Source of the DNA: Nocardiopsis sp. TSRI0078
GTDB lineage: Bacteria; Actinomycetota; Actinomycetes; Streptosporangiales; Streptosporangiaceae
DNA: 64,000 nt
NCBI RefSeq assembly: GCF_001905145.1
Contig: NZ_LWLB01000011.1
Coordinates: 1-64,000, forward strand
Direction of reading: 5' to 3'
The notes under the pieces were generated by a model. It had not been told where the DNA came from. It searched no databases and saw only the letters and a list, made by a program, of their open reading frames with translations. Shown piece by piece: positions 17,507 to 25,685 of this stretch. The position numbers and the translations under genes were made by a program. The first letter of the stretch is position 1; each line of letters begins with the position of its first letter.

Positions 17507-18513
17507 GCGACATGAACGTGTGGCTGGCGCTGGCGCTGACCGCGGCCATCATCGTACTGAGCGCCTTCTTCGTGGCCATCGAGTTCGCGCTGGTGGCGGC
17601 CCGCCGCTACCGGCTGGAGGAGGCCGCGGAGACGAGCGTGTCGGCGCGGGCCGCCCTGCGCAGCGCACGCGACCTGTCACTGCTCCTGGCCGGCTCGCAG
17701 CTGGGCATCACCCTGTGCACACTGGCGCTGGGCGCGATCTCCAAACCCGCCGTCCACCACCTGCTGGAACCCCTGTTCACGGGCCTGCCGCACGCGGTGT
17801 CCTCGGTGGTCTCGTTCGTGCTCTCACTGGTCCTGGTGACGTTCCTGCACCTGGTGGTGGGCGAGATGGCGCCCAAGTCCTGGGCGATCTCGCACCCGGA
17901 GAGGTCGGCGACCCTGCTGGCCGTGCCGATGCGGGCCTTCATGTGGCTCACCCGCCCGCTGCTGCTGATGCTGAACGGCATGGCCAACTGGTGCCTGCAC
18001 CGCGTCGGCGTGACCGCCGTGGACGAGCTCTCGGCCGGACACGGCCCCGAGGACGTACGCGAACTCGTGGAGCACTCGGCCAAGGCCGGGGCGCTGGACG
18101 CCGAACGGCGCGACCAGCTGGCCACCGCGCTGGAGGTCAACTCGCGTCCGCTGGACGAGATCGTGACCCGGCGCGAGGAGATCGCCTCGGTCTCCCCCGA
18201 CGCCGGCGTGGAGGAGATCAAGCGGGTCTCGCGGGAGTCCACGCACCTGCGCCTGGTGGTGGTGGACCGCGGCGAGCCGGTGGGCGTGCTGCACGTGCGC
18301 GAGGCGCTGACCGGCGCACGGGACACGACGGCGGCCGACCTGATGCGCCCGGTGCTCACCCTGCACTCGCAGACGCCGATGTACGCGGCGATGAGCATCA
18401 TGCGTGAGAGCCGCAGCCACCTGTCCCTGGTGGAGGCGGACGGAGAGGTGATCGGCCTGGTCACCCTCCAGGACATCCTGGACCGCCTGCTGCTGCTGGA
18501 GACGGCCGCCTAG
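17503..18513 (+). CDS. CNNM/HlyC-CorC transporter, short form
   Basis: A 336-aa paralogue of the upstream gene with DUF21 (LLAGSQLGITLCTLALG, VVGEMAPKSWAI) and a CBS pair ending at the stop. It lacks the CorC_HlyC domain. Tandem long and short CNNM genes are common in actinobacteria and suggest a heteromer. GTG 17503 overlaps the stop of the first gene, so translation is coupled. A strong terminator follows. Confidence 0.88.
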   Translation: MSDMNVWLALALTAAIIVLSAFFVAIEFALVAARRYRLEEAAETSVSARAALRSARDLSLLLAGSQLGITLCTLALGAISKPAVHHLLEPLFTGLPHAVSSVVSFVLSLVLVTFLHLVVGEMAPKSWAISHPERSATLLAVPMRAFMWLTRPLLLMLNGMANWCLHRVGVTAVDELSAGHGPEDVRELVEHSAKAGALDAERRDQLATALEVNSRPLDEIVTRREEIASVSPDAGVEEIKRVSRESTHLRLVVVDRGEPVGVLHVREALTGARDTTAADLMRPVLTLHSQTPMYAAMSIMRESRSHLSLVEADGEVIGLVTLQDILDRLLLLETAA

Positions 18514-18537
18514 GACCTGCACGTGGCCGTGGGACGA

Positions 18538-18573
18538 GGGGCCGGGAAAGGGCGTGCGCCCTTTCCCGGCCCC
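18538..18573 (+). terminator. Terminator of CNNM operon
   Basis: A perfect 16-bp stem (GGGGCCGGGAAAGGGC and complement) with a 4-base loop, 25 bases after the stop. The outer flanks CGAGG/CCTCG nearly extend it. Confidence 0.8.
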
Positions 18574-18623
18574 ACCTCGTAGGAGGGCGGGGCCGCGGGG
18601 CCGTGCCTTCCGGCGCGCGGCGG

Positions 18624-19107
18624 CTACGCGTGGGGCGCCTCCCCCGGCCTCCCCCCAGCGGTCGAAGAGCGCCCGTCCGACGGGCAGCAGCACGACCGAG
18701 GACATCACCAGGACGAGGAAGATCCCTCCCAGCCGGTCGTATCCGGCCTGCCTCTCCTCCTCCGCGGCGGTGGGGGGGATCGTGCTCCTCCGGGGAAGGG
18801 GCGACGCGGAACTCGGCTATCGGTTCGCCGGAGGATGTGCCCGTGACCACGCACGTGCCCCCGCAGGGAAGGCCGACGTCGATCTCCGCACCGGTCACGG
18901 CATAGGTGCCGTAGACGCTGGTCCAGTCCCCGCCGGGGAGGGTCTGCCGGGGGCCGACAGCAGGCTGTGGCCCTCGAGCGCGGCCGCCTCCGACAGGGGT
19001 CCGCCCCGCACGGGGTGGAAGTTCGAGATCTCGATCCGGAAGGAGTCCGGTAGGGACCGCGACACGGCGTCGGGGTCGCGGCCCGCGGCCTCCAGCATGC
19101 TCCGCAT
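18624..19107 (-). pseudogene. Frameshifted single-pass membrane protein
   Basis: Three reading frames must be joined to give one sensible protein. The first begins MRSMLEAAGRDPDAVSRSL. The second carries DWTSVYGTYAVTGAEIDVGL. The third holds a hydrophobic helix (FLVLVMSSVVLLPVG) and ends near 18624. Each switch falls in a homopolymer: 5 G at 18949-18953, 7 G at 18772-18778, 6 C at 18651-18656. This is either a decayed gene or a run of sequencing indels. With one base changed at each run the frame would run to a TAG at 18624, just outside the CNNM terminator. The protein would have a soluble N-terminus and a C-terminal anchor; I recognise no family. Confidence 0.55.
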
Positions 19108-19172
19108 CTCCTCCTCGAAGAAGGCCCAGTTCTCCCCAAGCTACGGCGAGGGGCAAAGTAACCGGTGAGTAG

Positions 19173-19499
19173 CTACAGCGGCCCTGAGAGCAGGGCGTGT
19201 GTGGCGGCGTCCTCCTTGCAGGACAGGCGCTGGTCGATCCCCATCGCCCGCAGCTCGCCCAGCACCCTGGCCACGTCCCGGCGGTCCCGCCAGTCCTTGG
19301 TGTAGACGCAGATCAGCCGGTCCTTGCCAGGTTTGTCGTCGGTGGCAACCTGGGCCCTCCACCCCAGGCGTCCGGCCTCGGTGGCCTCCACGATGGCCGC
19401 CCACACCTCGTTTACCCGCTCGGGGGCGGTGAAGGACATCCACTTGCCGGTGAACCCGGCGTTGGCCTTCTCCGCACTGGGCAAGTGGACGCGCCGCAA
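19173..19499 (-). CDS. Bles03/DUF1917-like (putative phosphothreonine-lyase) domain protein
   Basis: About 108 aa. Segments GKWMSF, VEATEAGRLGWRAQVAT and LICVYTKDWRDRRDVARV match the Bles03/DUF1917 family, whose members are sometimes annotated as putative phosphothreonine lyases. The expected ending after CKED (YK-x-D and a final Gly-x-Tyr) is altered, so the C-terminus may be damaged. The start is unclear: a TTG at 19499, or earlier, since the frame is open upstream towards the phosphotransferase stop. It sits in a segment with several broken genes. Confidence 0.5.
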   Translation of the reverse strand: MRRVHLPSAEKANAGFTGKWMSFTAPERVNEVWAAIVEATEAGRLGWRAQVATDDKPGKDRLICVYTKDWRDRRDVARVLGELRAMGIDQRLSCKEDAATHALLSGPL

Positions 19500-19572
19500 C
19501 AGCCGTCGCTTGTCGCTGGCCTGTACCGGCCCCTCAAGGAGCTGGGTGAAACAGTCGAAGCATGCCGCCGAT

Positions 19573-20490
19573 CTACTCGTGGAATCGGGTCAGACGCTCG
19601 CTCAGGACCCGGTCGAGCGCCGCCCGTCCCGCCGGGCCCCACGCCGGCTTGCCGCCGGGCAGGCCGCGGTCCCCGTTCTGGCCCATCAGCATCAGGAAGA
19701 GGCTCTTCAGCGCGGCCAGCCCGCGGGCGCGCCGAACCGTCGCCTCGTCAGCCTCCGCGTAGGCGGCGAAGAAGCGTGCGGCCGCGCCCGCCGGCAGCAG
19801 CACCCAGGCGGCCGCCAGGTCCGACGCCGGGTCGCCGACGAACAGGTCGCCGAAGTCGACGACGCCCGCCAGCGTCCCGTCCGCGACGACGACGTTCGCG
19901 GGATGCAGGTCGCCGTGCACCCACACTGGCGGACCCTCCCATGCGGGGGCCGCGACGGCGTCGTCCCAGACGGCCCGGACATCGGCGGCGTCGGAGCCGA
20001 TCGCGTCAGCGTCGACGGAGTCGAAGAACTGGTCGAAGCCGTTCGTGCAGTCCTTGGGGTGCGCGCCGCGGCCCGTATCAACCGGTGCGTCGGCGGGCGC
20101 TGGCACATGCAGCGCCCGGAGGAACGCCGCCAGGGTGTCGGCCGCGTGCTCGCCGCGGGTGATCGACCCGTGGTCCAGCGGCAGGCCCGGCACCCACGTC
20201 ATGACCGTCCACATCTTGGGGAAACGCTCGGAGGGCGCACCACCTCGCACCGGGACGGGGCTGGGCAGCGGCAGGCGTGGGGCGAGCAGCGGCAGCCACC
20301 GGCGCTCCTTGAACTGGGGATCGGGGTCGGTGTCCATGCGCTGGATCCGCACGGCCAGCTCGTCCCCGAGGCGCCACATCTGGTTGCCCCAGCCGCCCTC
20401 CACCTCGCGGAGGGGCAGCTCGGCCAGGTCCGGATGCTGGTCCCGCAGCAGGTCGCGGATGAGACCCGCGGTGATCTCGATCTCGGTCAT
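19573..20490 (-). CDS. Aminoglycoside-phosphotransferase-family kinase
   Basis: A 305-aa protein of the APH/choline kinase fold. VWVHGDLHPANVVV is the catalytic loop (Asp in HGD), VVDFGDLFVGDPASDLA carries the metal-binding Asp, and RIQR may supply the ATP-binding position. Overall it resembles macrolide/aminoglycoside phosphotransferase-like proteins of actinobacteria; the substrate, and whether it confers resistance, are unknown. ATG 20490 is preferred to ATG 20499. Its 5' end abuts the truncated Tn3 transposase remnant, with the junction near 20495, so it may have arrived with or next to a transposon. Confidence 0.85.
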   Translation of the reverse strand: MTEIEITAGLIRDLLRDQHPDLAELPLREVEGGWGNQMWRLGDELAVRIQRMDTDPDPQFKERRWLPLLAPRLPLPSPVPVRGGAPSERFPKMWTVMTWVPGLPLDHGSITRGEHAADTLAAFLRALHVPAPADAPVDTGRGAHPKDCTNGFDQFFDSVDADAIGSDAADVRAVWDDAVAAPAWEGPPVWVHGDLHPANVVVADGTLAGVVDFGDLFVGDPASDLAAAWVLLPAGAAARFFAAYAEADEATVRRARGLAALKSLFLMLMGQNGDRGLPGGKPAWGPAGRAALDRVLSERLTRFHE

Positions 20491-20496
20491 GCGGAG

Positions 20497-20831
20497 CAAC
20501 CATATCGGCGAGCTGGTCCTCTTCGTCCTCGGTGGCCGCGTGGGTGCCGTACCTGTCGCGGATCTGGCTGCGGTGGTACTTCACCGACCGGGTGTTCCAG
20601 GGATACTTGCCGAACAGCGCCGCCTCCACGCCCACCTGGTCGGCGACGAAGGGCACCGCCGCGGCCGGGATCTCCTCGGCGCAGGAGGGGAAGCGGCCCT
20701 CGATCTAAGAACTTCAGCTTGAGCGCGAACCCGGGCCGGGTGGCGCCGCTCTTGTCACCGAGCAGCTTGCGGTCGCCCTCTTCCAGGGTCCACTCATCGA
20801 CGAGCTGTCCAGGGGTCCAGTCCTGGCGCAT
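20497..20831 (-). pseudogene. Tn3-family transposase, N-terminal remnant
   Basis: The start MRQDWTPGQLVDEWTLEEGD, then NKS-like DKSGATRPGFALKLKF, and, in another frame, EGRFPSCAEEIPAAAV and KYPWNTRSVKYHRSQIR, match the DUF4158 N-terminal domain of Tn3-family transposases. A frameshift occurs around 20700-20712, where about two bases appear to be missing from a GAGA-like stretch. The remaining ~880 residues with the DDE domain are gone: homology stops where the phosphotransferase gene begins. It is a dead fragment. No 38-bp Tn3 inverted repeats were recognised. Confidence 0.75.
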
Positions 20832-20857
20832 GAGGGGTACTCCGCGATCGTGTGCGG

Positions 20858-21297
20858 TCAGTCGGCAGCGCGCACGACCGCGGACAGATGCCCGGTTACC
20901 GGCGGGTTCACCTGATCCGTGACCTCGGACCGCCCCTCGCCGTGGCTTCGGGAGAACTGGGCCAGGAAGGAGGATCGTTCCACCGTCAGTGTGAGGGTCT
21001 CCTCCCTGTCCCCGGAGACCGGATGGACGTACGGGGACGTGGAGGTGTACTCGGGTTCGTCGATGACGAAGTCCAGTTCCCCGACGAAGCTGACGGGGAC
21101 GGCGGCGCCCAGGTCCGGCGAGTTCCCCGGGACCGTGAGCAGCGGCCCCCGGACGGATCGGAGCAGCCGCTGTACTCCCACACCACGCCCGGGTCCCGGG
21201 TCGGCCCCGGAGCGCCCGCCGCGACGCAGCACGACAGCGCCAGACCACCGGCCACCCCGCGAACGCGCGCACACGAGGGGGAGGGCGCGCGGCGCAC
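20858..21297 (-). pseudogene. Frameshifted small lipoprotein/secreted protein
   Basis: The N-terminal frame gives a signal-like segment GVAGGLALSCCVAAGA followed by VVWEYSGCSDPSG. The C-terminal frame gives LLTVPGNSPDLGAAVPVSF, then ELDFVIDEPEY and a Ser/Glu-rich end. Adding one C to the 5-C run at 21146-21150 joins them into a single protein of about 145 aa. The damage may be real or a sequencing indel. It is upstream of, and reads towards, the transposase remnant. No family is recognised. Confidence 0.5.
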
Positions 21298-21324
21298 GCC
21301 CTCCCCCCTGTACTGCGGCGGAGC

Positions 21325-21753
21325 CTAGGCGGTCTTGGCCGTCAGCTTCACCTCGATGTTGCCGCGGGTGGCGCGGGAGTAGGGGCACATCTGGTGGGCG
21401 CCCTGGACCAGCTCCTCGGCCTTGGCCTGGTCCACGCCCGGAATGGTGACGATGAGCTCGACGGCCAGGTCCAGGCCCTCGTCGGTCTTGCCGATGCTGA
21501 CCCGGGAGTCGATGGTGGAGCCGTCGACGTCGACCTTCTCCTTGCGGGCGACCGCCTTGAGGGCGCCGTGGAAGCAGGCGCCGTAGCCGATGGCGAAGAG
21601 CTGCTCGGGGTTGGTGCCGACGCCGTCGTCACCGCCCATGCCCTTGGGCACGGACAGGTCGACCTCCAGGCGGCCGTCATCGGTCCTTCCGTTGCCCTTG
21701 CGGCCCTCACCGGTGACGGTGGCGTTGGCGGTGTACATCACGTCGTATGCCAT
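21325..21753 (-). CDS. ohr: Organic hydroperoxide resistance protein Ohr
   Basis: A 142-aa protein of the OsmC/Ohr family. Catalytic cysteines are Cys60 (IGYGACFHGAL) and Cys123 (HQMCPYSRATRGN), and the N-terminus MAYDVMYTANATVTGEG is typical of Ohr. It reduces organic and fatty-acid hydroperoxides in the cytoplasm using lipoylated protein partners. The ATG at 21753 has GAGAAAGG upstream. The regulator gene lies 65 bases upstream in the same direction. In other bacteria OhrR controls both itself and ohr. Confidence 0.95.
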   Translation of the reverse strand: MAYDVMYTANATVTGEGRKGNGRTDDGRLEVDLSVPKGMGGDDGVGTNPEQLFAIGYGACFHGALKAVARKEKVDVDGSTIDSRVSIGKTDEGLDLAVELIVTIPGVDQAKAEELVQGAHQMCPYSRATRGNIEVKLTAKTA

Positions 21754-21817
21754 GTTTGCCTTTCTCGTTGACGACACGTGGTCGCTGTGGTTGGAACGGT
21801 CGGTCCGGGAGGCGCCC

Positions 21818-22282
21818 TCAGCAGGAGGCGTGCCTGGAGGAGGTCTCCACCGAACGTGTGATCTGGTCGAGCGCGTCCCGTAGCGCCGCGGCCCTGCCGG
21901 GGGGAAGGTCGGCCGCGCACAGGACCCGGTCGGGAACCCCCTCGGCGCGCGCCCGCAGCTCCTCGCCCCTGCGCGTGGCCGAGACCTCCACGACGCGCTC
22001 GTCGGTGGCGCTGCGCTCACGGGTCAGCAGACCGGCGCCCTCCAGACGGCGCAGCAGCGGCGAGAGCGTTCCCGAGTCCAGGTGCAGGGCGTGGCTGAGC
22101 TCCTTGACGGTGAGCGTCCCGCGCTCCCACAGCACGAGCATGACCAGGTACTGCGGGTAGGTCAGCCCCAGCTCCCCCAGCAGCTCCCGGTACAGCCCGG
22201 TCAGGGCGCGGGAGGCCGCGTAGAGGGAGAAGCACAGCTGGTTGTCCAGGGCGAGGGGGTTGCCCCCTTCCGCTTCGGCCAC
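21818..22282 (-). CDS. ohrR: MarR-family peroxide sensor OhrR
   Basis: A 154-aa winged-helix repressor. The reactive Cys17 lies in LDNQLCFSLYAASRA, as in OhrR proteins, where peroxide oxidation of this residue releases DNA. The recognition region is VKELSHALHLDSGTLSPLLR, and the wing contains RSATDERVV. GTG 22282 is chosen because GGGAGGG lies about six bases upstream; the longer frame is not conserved. It is cotranscribed with or adjacent to ohr downstream. A candidate operator lies about 60 bases upstream. Confidence 0.93.
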   Translation of the reverse strand: MAEAEGGNPLALDNQLCFSLYAASRALTGLYRELLGELGLTYPQYLVMLVLWERGTLTVKELSHALHLDSGTLSPLLRRLEGAGLLTRERSATDERVVEVSATRRGEELRARAEGVPDRVLCAADLPPGRAAALRDALDQITRSVETSSRHASC

Positions 22283-22339
22283 GGTCTTCCCTCCCACCCG
22301 TACGGGGCCGTCGGTCGGGCACCACCGTAACAGAATTCG

Positions 22340-22351
22340 GTTGAGCGCAAC
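22340..22351. promoter_or_regulatory. Candidate OhrR operator
   Basis: GTTGAGCGCAAC is an imperfect palindrome (arms GTTG/CAAC), with a second half-site-like GGGCGCAA eleven bases further on. It sits in an AT-richer patch upstream of ohrR. Assignment is by position only. Confidence 0.35.
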
Positions 22352-22384
22352 ATGATAGGGCGCAATATTTTTCCGCCGACCCGT

Positions 22385-22410
22385 GCCCGCGCCCCGTGAA
22401 GGGCGCGGGC
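22385..22410 (-). terminator. Terminator of aldehyde dehydrogenase gene
   Basis: A perfect 10-bp stem (GCCCGCGCCC/GGGCGCGGGC) with a 6-base loop, 10 bases beyond the stop of the gene ending at 22420. Confidence 0.7.
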
Positions 22411-22419
22411 ACCACGTGC

Positions 22420-23976
22420 TCACAGGAAGCGGACCCCCTGGGCCAGCGGCAGCTCACCGCCGTAGTTGACCGTGTTGGTCGCCCGGCGCATGTAGGCCTT
22501 CCACGCGTCCGAACCCGACTCACGGCCGCCGCCGGTGTCCTTCTCCCCGCCGAAGGCGCCCCCGATCTCCGCACCGGAGGTACCGATGTTGACGTTGACG
22601 ATCCCGCAGTCCGAGCCGGCCGCGGACAGGAACCGCTCGGCCTCGGCCTGGTCCTGGGTGAAGATCGCCGACGACAGGCCCTGGGGCACGCCGTTGTGCA
22701 TCCGCACGGCCTCCTCCAGGGTGCGGTAGGACATCACGTACAGGATCGGCGCGAAGGTCTCCTCCCGCACCACCTCGGTCTGACCCGGCATGCGCACCAC
22801 CGCGGGCTCCACGTAGTAGGCGTCGGCGGCCTCCTCCGCCAGACGCCGACCGCCGCCGACGAGCACCTCGCCGCCGTCGGCCCCGGCGCGCTCCAACGCC
22901 TCGCACATGGCCACGTACCCGCGCTCACCCACCAGCGGGCCCACCAGGGTCGACTCCTCGAAGGGATCGCCGATCCGGTCGCGCAGCTGCTTGTAGGCGT
23001 CCACGACGCGCCGGGTGACCTCCTCGACCACGTCCTCGTGCACGATGAGGCGCCGCAGCGTCGTGCAGCGCTGGCCCGCGGTACCGGCGGCCGAGAACAC
23101 GCTGCCGCGCACCACCAGGTCCAGATCCGCCGACGGAGCGACCACCGCCGCGTTGTTGCCGCCCAGTTCCAGCAGGTAGCGGCCCATACGTGCGGCCACC
23201 CGGGGCGCGACCGCACGGCCCATCGCGGTCGACCCGGTCGCCGACAGCAAAGACACCCGCTCGTCCTCCACCAGGGCCTCTCCGACCTCCCGTCCGCCCA
23301 GCACCACCTGGTGGACCTCCGAGGGCGCACCCACGTCGGAGGCCGCGCGCATGAGCAGGCCGTGGCAGGCCAGCGCGGTCAGCGGCGTCAGCTCCGAGGG
23401 CTTCCACACCACGGTGTCACCACACACCAGGGCCACACACGTGTTCCACGACCACACGGCCACGGGGAAGTTGAACGCGGTGATCACACCGACCACGCCC
23501 AGCGGATGCCAGGTCTCCATGAGCCGGTGGCCGGGCCGCTCGGAGGGCATGGTGCGCCCGTACAGCTGCCGGGACATGCCCACGGCCAGATCGCAGATGT
23601 CGATCATCTCCTGGACCTCGCCCAGGGCCTCGGAGCGGATCTTGCCCGCCTCGATGGTCACCAGCTCGGCCAGGTCGTCCTTGTGCTCGCGCAACAGCTC
23701 ACCGAGCCGGTGGACGAGCCGCCCGCGCACGGGGGCGGGGGTGTCGCGCCAGGAGGAGGCGAAGGCCTCGTGGGCCGTGGTGACGGCCCGCCCGACGGAG
23801 GCGGCGTCGTCGTGCCCCAGCGGGAAGAGCTCCCGCCCGGTGATGGGCGTCCTGGCCGCGCCGGCGGGCCCGGCGGACCCGTCCGACCCACGCGGCCGGT
23901 CCAGGCCGCACCGTTCCAGGGCGGCCCGCGCGCGCTCGGCGAGGGACTCGGTGTCGGGGAGGGCGAAGGTGCGCAT
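22420..23976 (-). CDS. ALDH7-type aldehyde dehydrogenase (aminoadipate semialdehyde type)
   Basis: A 518-aa NAD-dependent aldehyde dehydrogenase. The active-site Glu is in LELGGNNAAVV and the Cys in GTAGQRCTTLRR. NIGTSGAEIGGAFGGEKDTG is characteristic of the ALDH7/AASADH (antiquitin) subfamily, which oxidises L-aminoadipate semialdehyde / piperideine-6-carboxylate in lysine catabolism. No lysine 6-aminotransferase gene is nearby, so the pathway is inferred from subfamily only. ATG 23976 has GGAGAGAG upstream. It is monocistronic with its own terminator. Confidence 0.85.
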   Translation of the reverse strand: MRTFALPDTESLAERARAALERCGLDRPRGSDGSAGPAGAARTPITGRELFPLGHDDAASVGRAVTTAHEAFASSWRDTPAPVRGRLVHRLGELLREHKDDLAELVTIEAGKIRSEALGEVQEMIDICDLAVGMSRQLYGRTMPSERPGHRLMETWHPLGVVGVITAFNFPVAVWSWNTCVALVCGDTVVWKPSELTPLTALACHGLLMRAASDVGAPSEVHQVVLGGREVGEALVEDERVSLLSATGSTAMGRAVAPRVAARMGRYLLELGGNNAAVVAPSADLDLVVRGSVFSAAGTAGQRCTTLRRLIVHEDVVEEVTRRVVDAYKQLRDRIGDPFEESTLVGPLVGERGYVAMCEALERAGADGGEVLVGGGRRLAEEAADAYYVEPAVVRMPGQTEVVREETFAPILYVMSYRTLEEAVRMHNGVPQGLSSAIFTQDQAEAERFLSAAGSDCGIVNVNIGTSGAEIGGAFGGEKDTGGGRESGSDAWKAYMRRATNTVNYGGELPLAQGVRFL

Positions 23977-24167
23977 GTGTTTCTCTCTCCGTTGAGAGGG
24001 GCCAGCGGTCACCACACACACTGCCAAGTTCGACCCCCCCGGTCCAGCCCCGGTGTCGTGGTCGCGGGCCGCGCGACACTCCCCGCACCAGCCGGATCCG
24101 GGCGGCGTTAGACTCACCTGGCCCCTCCCCGAGGCGACCGAACACCCTGCGAGAAGACAGCGACCCC

Positions 24168-25265
24168 GTGCACCACCACACCAGCCCCGAAGAGGACCGC
24201 GCCGGCCTCCCCGAACCGCGCACGATCCTGACCCGCTCCGGCTTCAGCGCCGCCGACCCCCTGTTCAGCGCCGACCTGCGGACCAGTGCGGACCTCTCCC
24301 AGGCCCGGGAGGCGGTCGCCGCGCACGCCTCCCGGCTGTGGACGGAGGCCGCCCGCGACGGAGCCGACGACCGCCCCCTGTACTGGGCGCGGCTGGTACT
24401 GGCCGCCAGGCTGCGGTCCTGGCAGCCGGGCTTCCCCCTGTCCGAGACCGAGCGCGCCGGCCTGCTGCACCTGCTGGAGACCGGATCACGCGGCGTCGCC
24501 GACCTCGACTTCCCGCACGGCGACCGGTGGATCCGGGTGATCGTGACCGGCTTCGACCCCTTCCACCTGGACGAGGACCCGGCGTGCTCCAACCCCTCCG
24601 GGGCGGCGGCACTGGACCTGAACGGGTGGACCTTCCCCGTGGGCGCGCACACGGCCGTGGTACGCACCATCGTGTTCCCGGTGCGCTGGGCCGACTTCGA
24701 CGCCGGCCTGGTGGAGGAGGCGCTGGCCCCGTGGCACGGGCGCGCGGACGCGATCGTGACACTCAGCCGCGGACGGCCCGGCCGCTTCGACCTGGAGGTG
24801 TGGAACGGTGCCTGGCGCGGCGGGGGCGAGGACAACCTGCGCGTGTCGCGCACAGGCCGGGTCCCCGTGCCGGACGCCCCGCAGTGGACGCGCTCCTCAC
24901 TGCCCCACGAGCCGATCACGGCGGCGACGGAGCAGAGCCCCTACCCCGTGGTGGTCAACACCGAGGTCGCCGAGATCCCGGCAGGCGGCGGCGAGACGGT
25001 GGTGCGCCCGGACGGCCCCACCCCGGAGTCGACCGCGCGTGGCGGAGGCGGCGGGGACTACCTGTCCAACGAGATCGCCTACCGCAACACGCTGCTGCGG
25101 GACGAAGCCGGGCAGCGGACCCCGGCCGGGCACGTGCACCTGCCCAAGGTGGCGGACCCGCGGGACAACGCCGCGGTCCTGGCCCAGGTCCGCCTGATCG
25201 TGGCGGCCGTGGCCGCCGACGCGGCACAGACCAGGGCCGGGGACGGCGCCCAGGCCGAGGACTGA
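24168..25265 (+). CDS. Pyroglutamyl-peptidase (C15)-like protein, nucleophile Cys replaced by Ser
   Basis: A 365-aa protein. Residues ~125-365 resemble peptidase family C15: VIVTGFDPFHLDEDP and NPSGAAALDLNG at the start of the fold, GDYLSNEIAYRNTLL where the catalytic Cys motif (YLCN) is expected, and GHVHLP with the catalytic His. The nucleophile position is Ser. The chain is also longer than usual C15 enzymes (~215 aa), with an extra N-terminal helical region of ~120 residues. It may bind or cleave a different substrate, or be inactive. The start GTG 24168 lacks a clear Shine-Dalgarno. Confidence 0.75.
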   Translation: MHHHTSPEEDRAGLPEPRTILTRSGFSAADPLFSADLRTSADLSQAREAVAAHASRLWTEAARDGADDRPLYWARLVLAARLRSWQPGFPLSETERAGLLHLLETGSRGVADLDFPHGDRWIRVIVTGFDPFHLDEDPACSNPSGAAALDLNGWTFPVGAHTAVVRTIVFPVRWADFDAGLVEEALAPWHGRADAIVTLSRGRPGRFDLEVWNGAWRGGGEDNLRVSRTGRVPVPDAPQWTRSSLPHEPITAATEQSPYPVVVNTEVAEIPAGGGETVVRPDGPTPESTARGGGGGDYLSNEIAYRNTLLRDEAGQRTPAGHVHLPKVADPRDNAAVLAQVRLIVAAVAADAAQTRAGDGAQAED

Positions 25266-25269
25266 GCCC

Positions 25270-25518
25270 GCCCCGCCTCCCGGCGGCCCAGGACCCGCCC
25301 GGCACCCGCCGCGACCACGGAAAGGGCGCCGATGGCCGAGCCCTGACTCGCGGGCTGCTGCGGTGGCTGGAAGCCGGGGCCGCCGTACCAGCCTCCCGGG
25401 GGCGGAGGAGGACCTCCGGGCGGCGGAGGGGATGGTTTCCGCCGCCGGGCGGAGGCGGGTAGCCACCGCTGCCTCCGCCGGGAGGGAGGTAGCCACCGGT
25501 TCCGTGACCGTAACTCAT
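25270..25518 (-). pseudogene. Truncated Gly/Pro-rich N-terminus of a membrane protein
   Basis: The frame starts MSYGHGTGGYLPPGGGSGG and continues with Pro/Gly repeats. Adding one base at the 4-G run 25428-25431 restores a long repeat of PPPPGG type followed by WYGGPGFQPPQQPASQGSA and IGALSVV. This is how DUF4190-type membrane proteins begin, but the helices never follow: the frame runs into the convergent C15-like gene. It is probably a broken relic. Confidence 0.5.
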
Positions 25519-25685
25519 GGTTGCCTCTCGGAGGAGTCCGTAGGCGGTCGCCCCGGCAGGGTGTGACGCCCCATCAGTGTCCCAGGTTCACCCTGATACC
25601 CAGACGCCCCTCTTCGCGACACAGAGTCACCGTGTCGCCGCTCAGTGATTCACACACGGGCGGGCCGCTCGGATATGGTCCCCTG

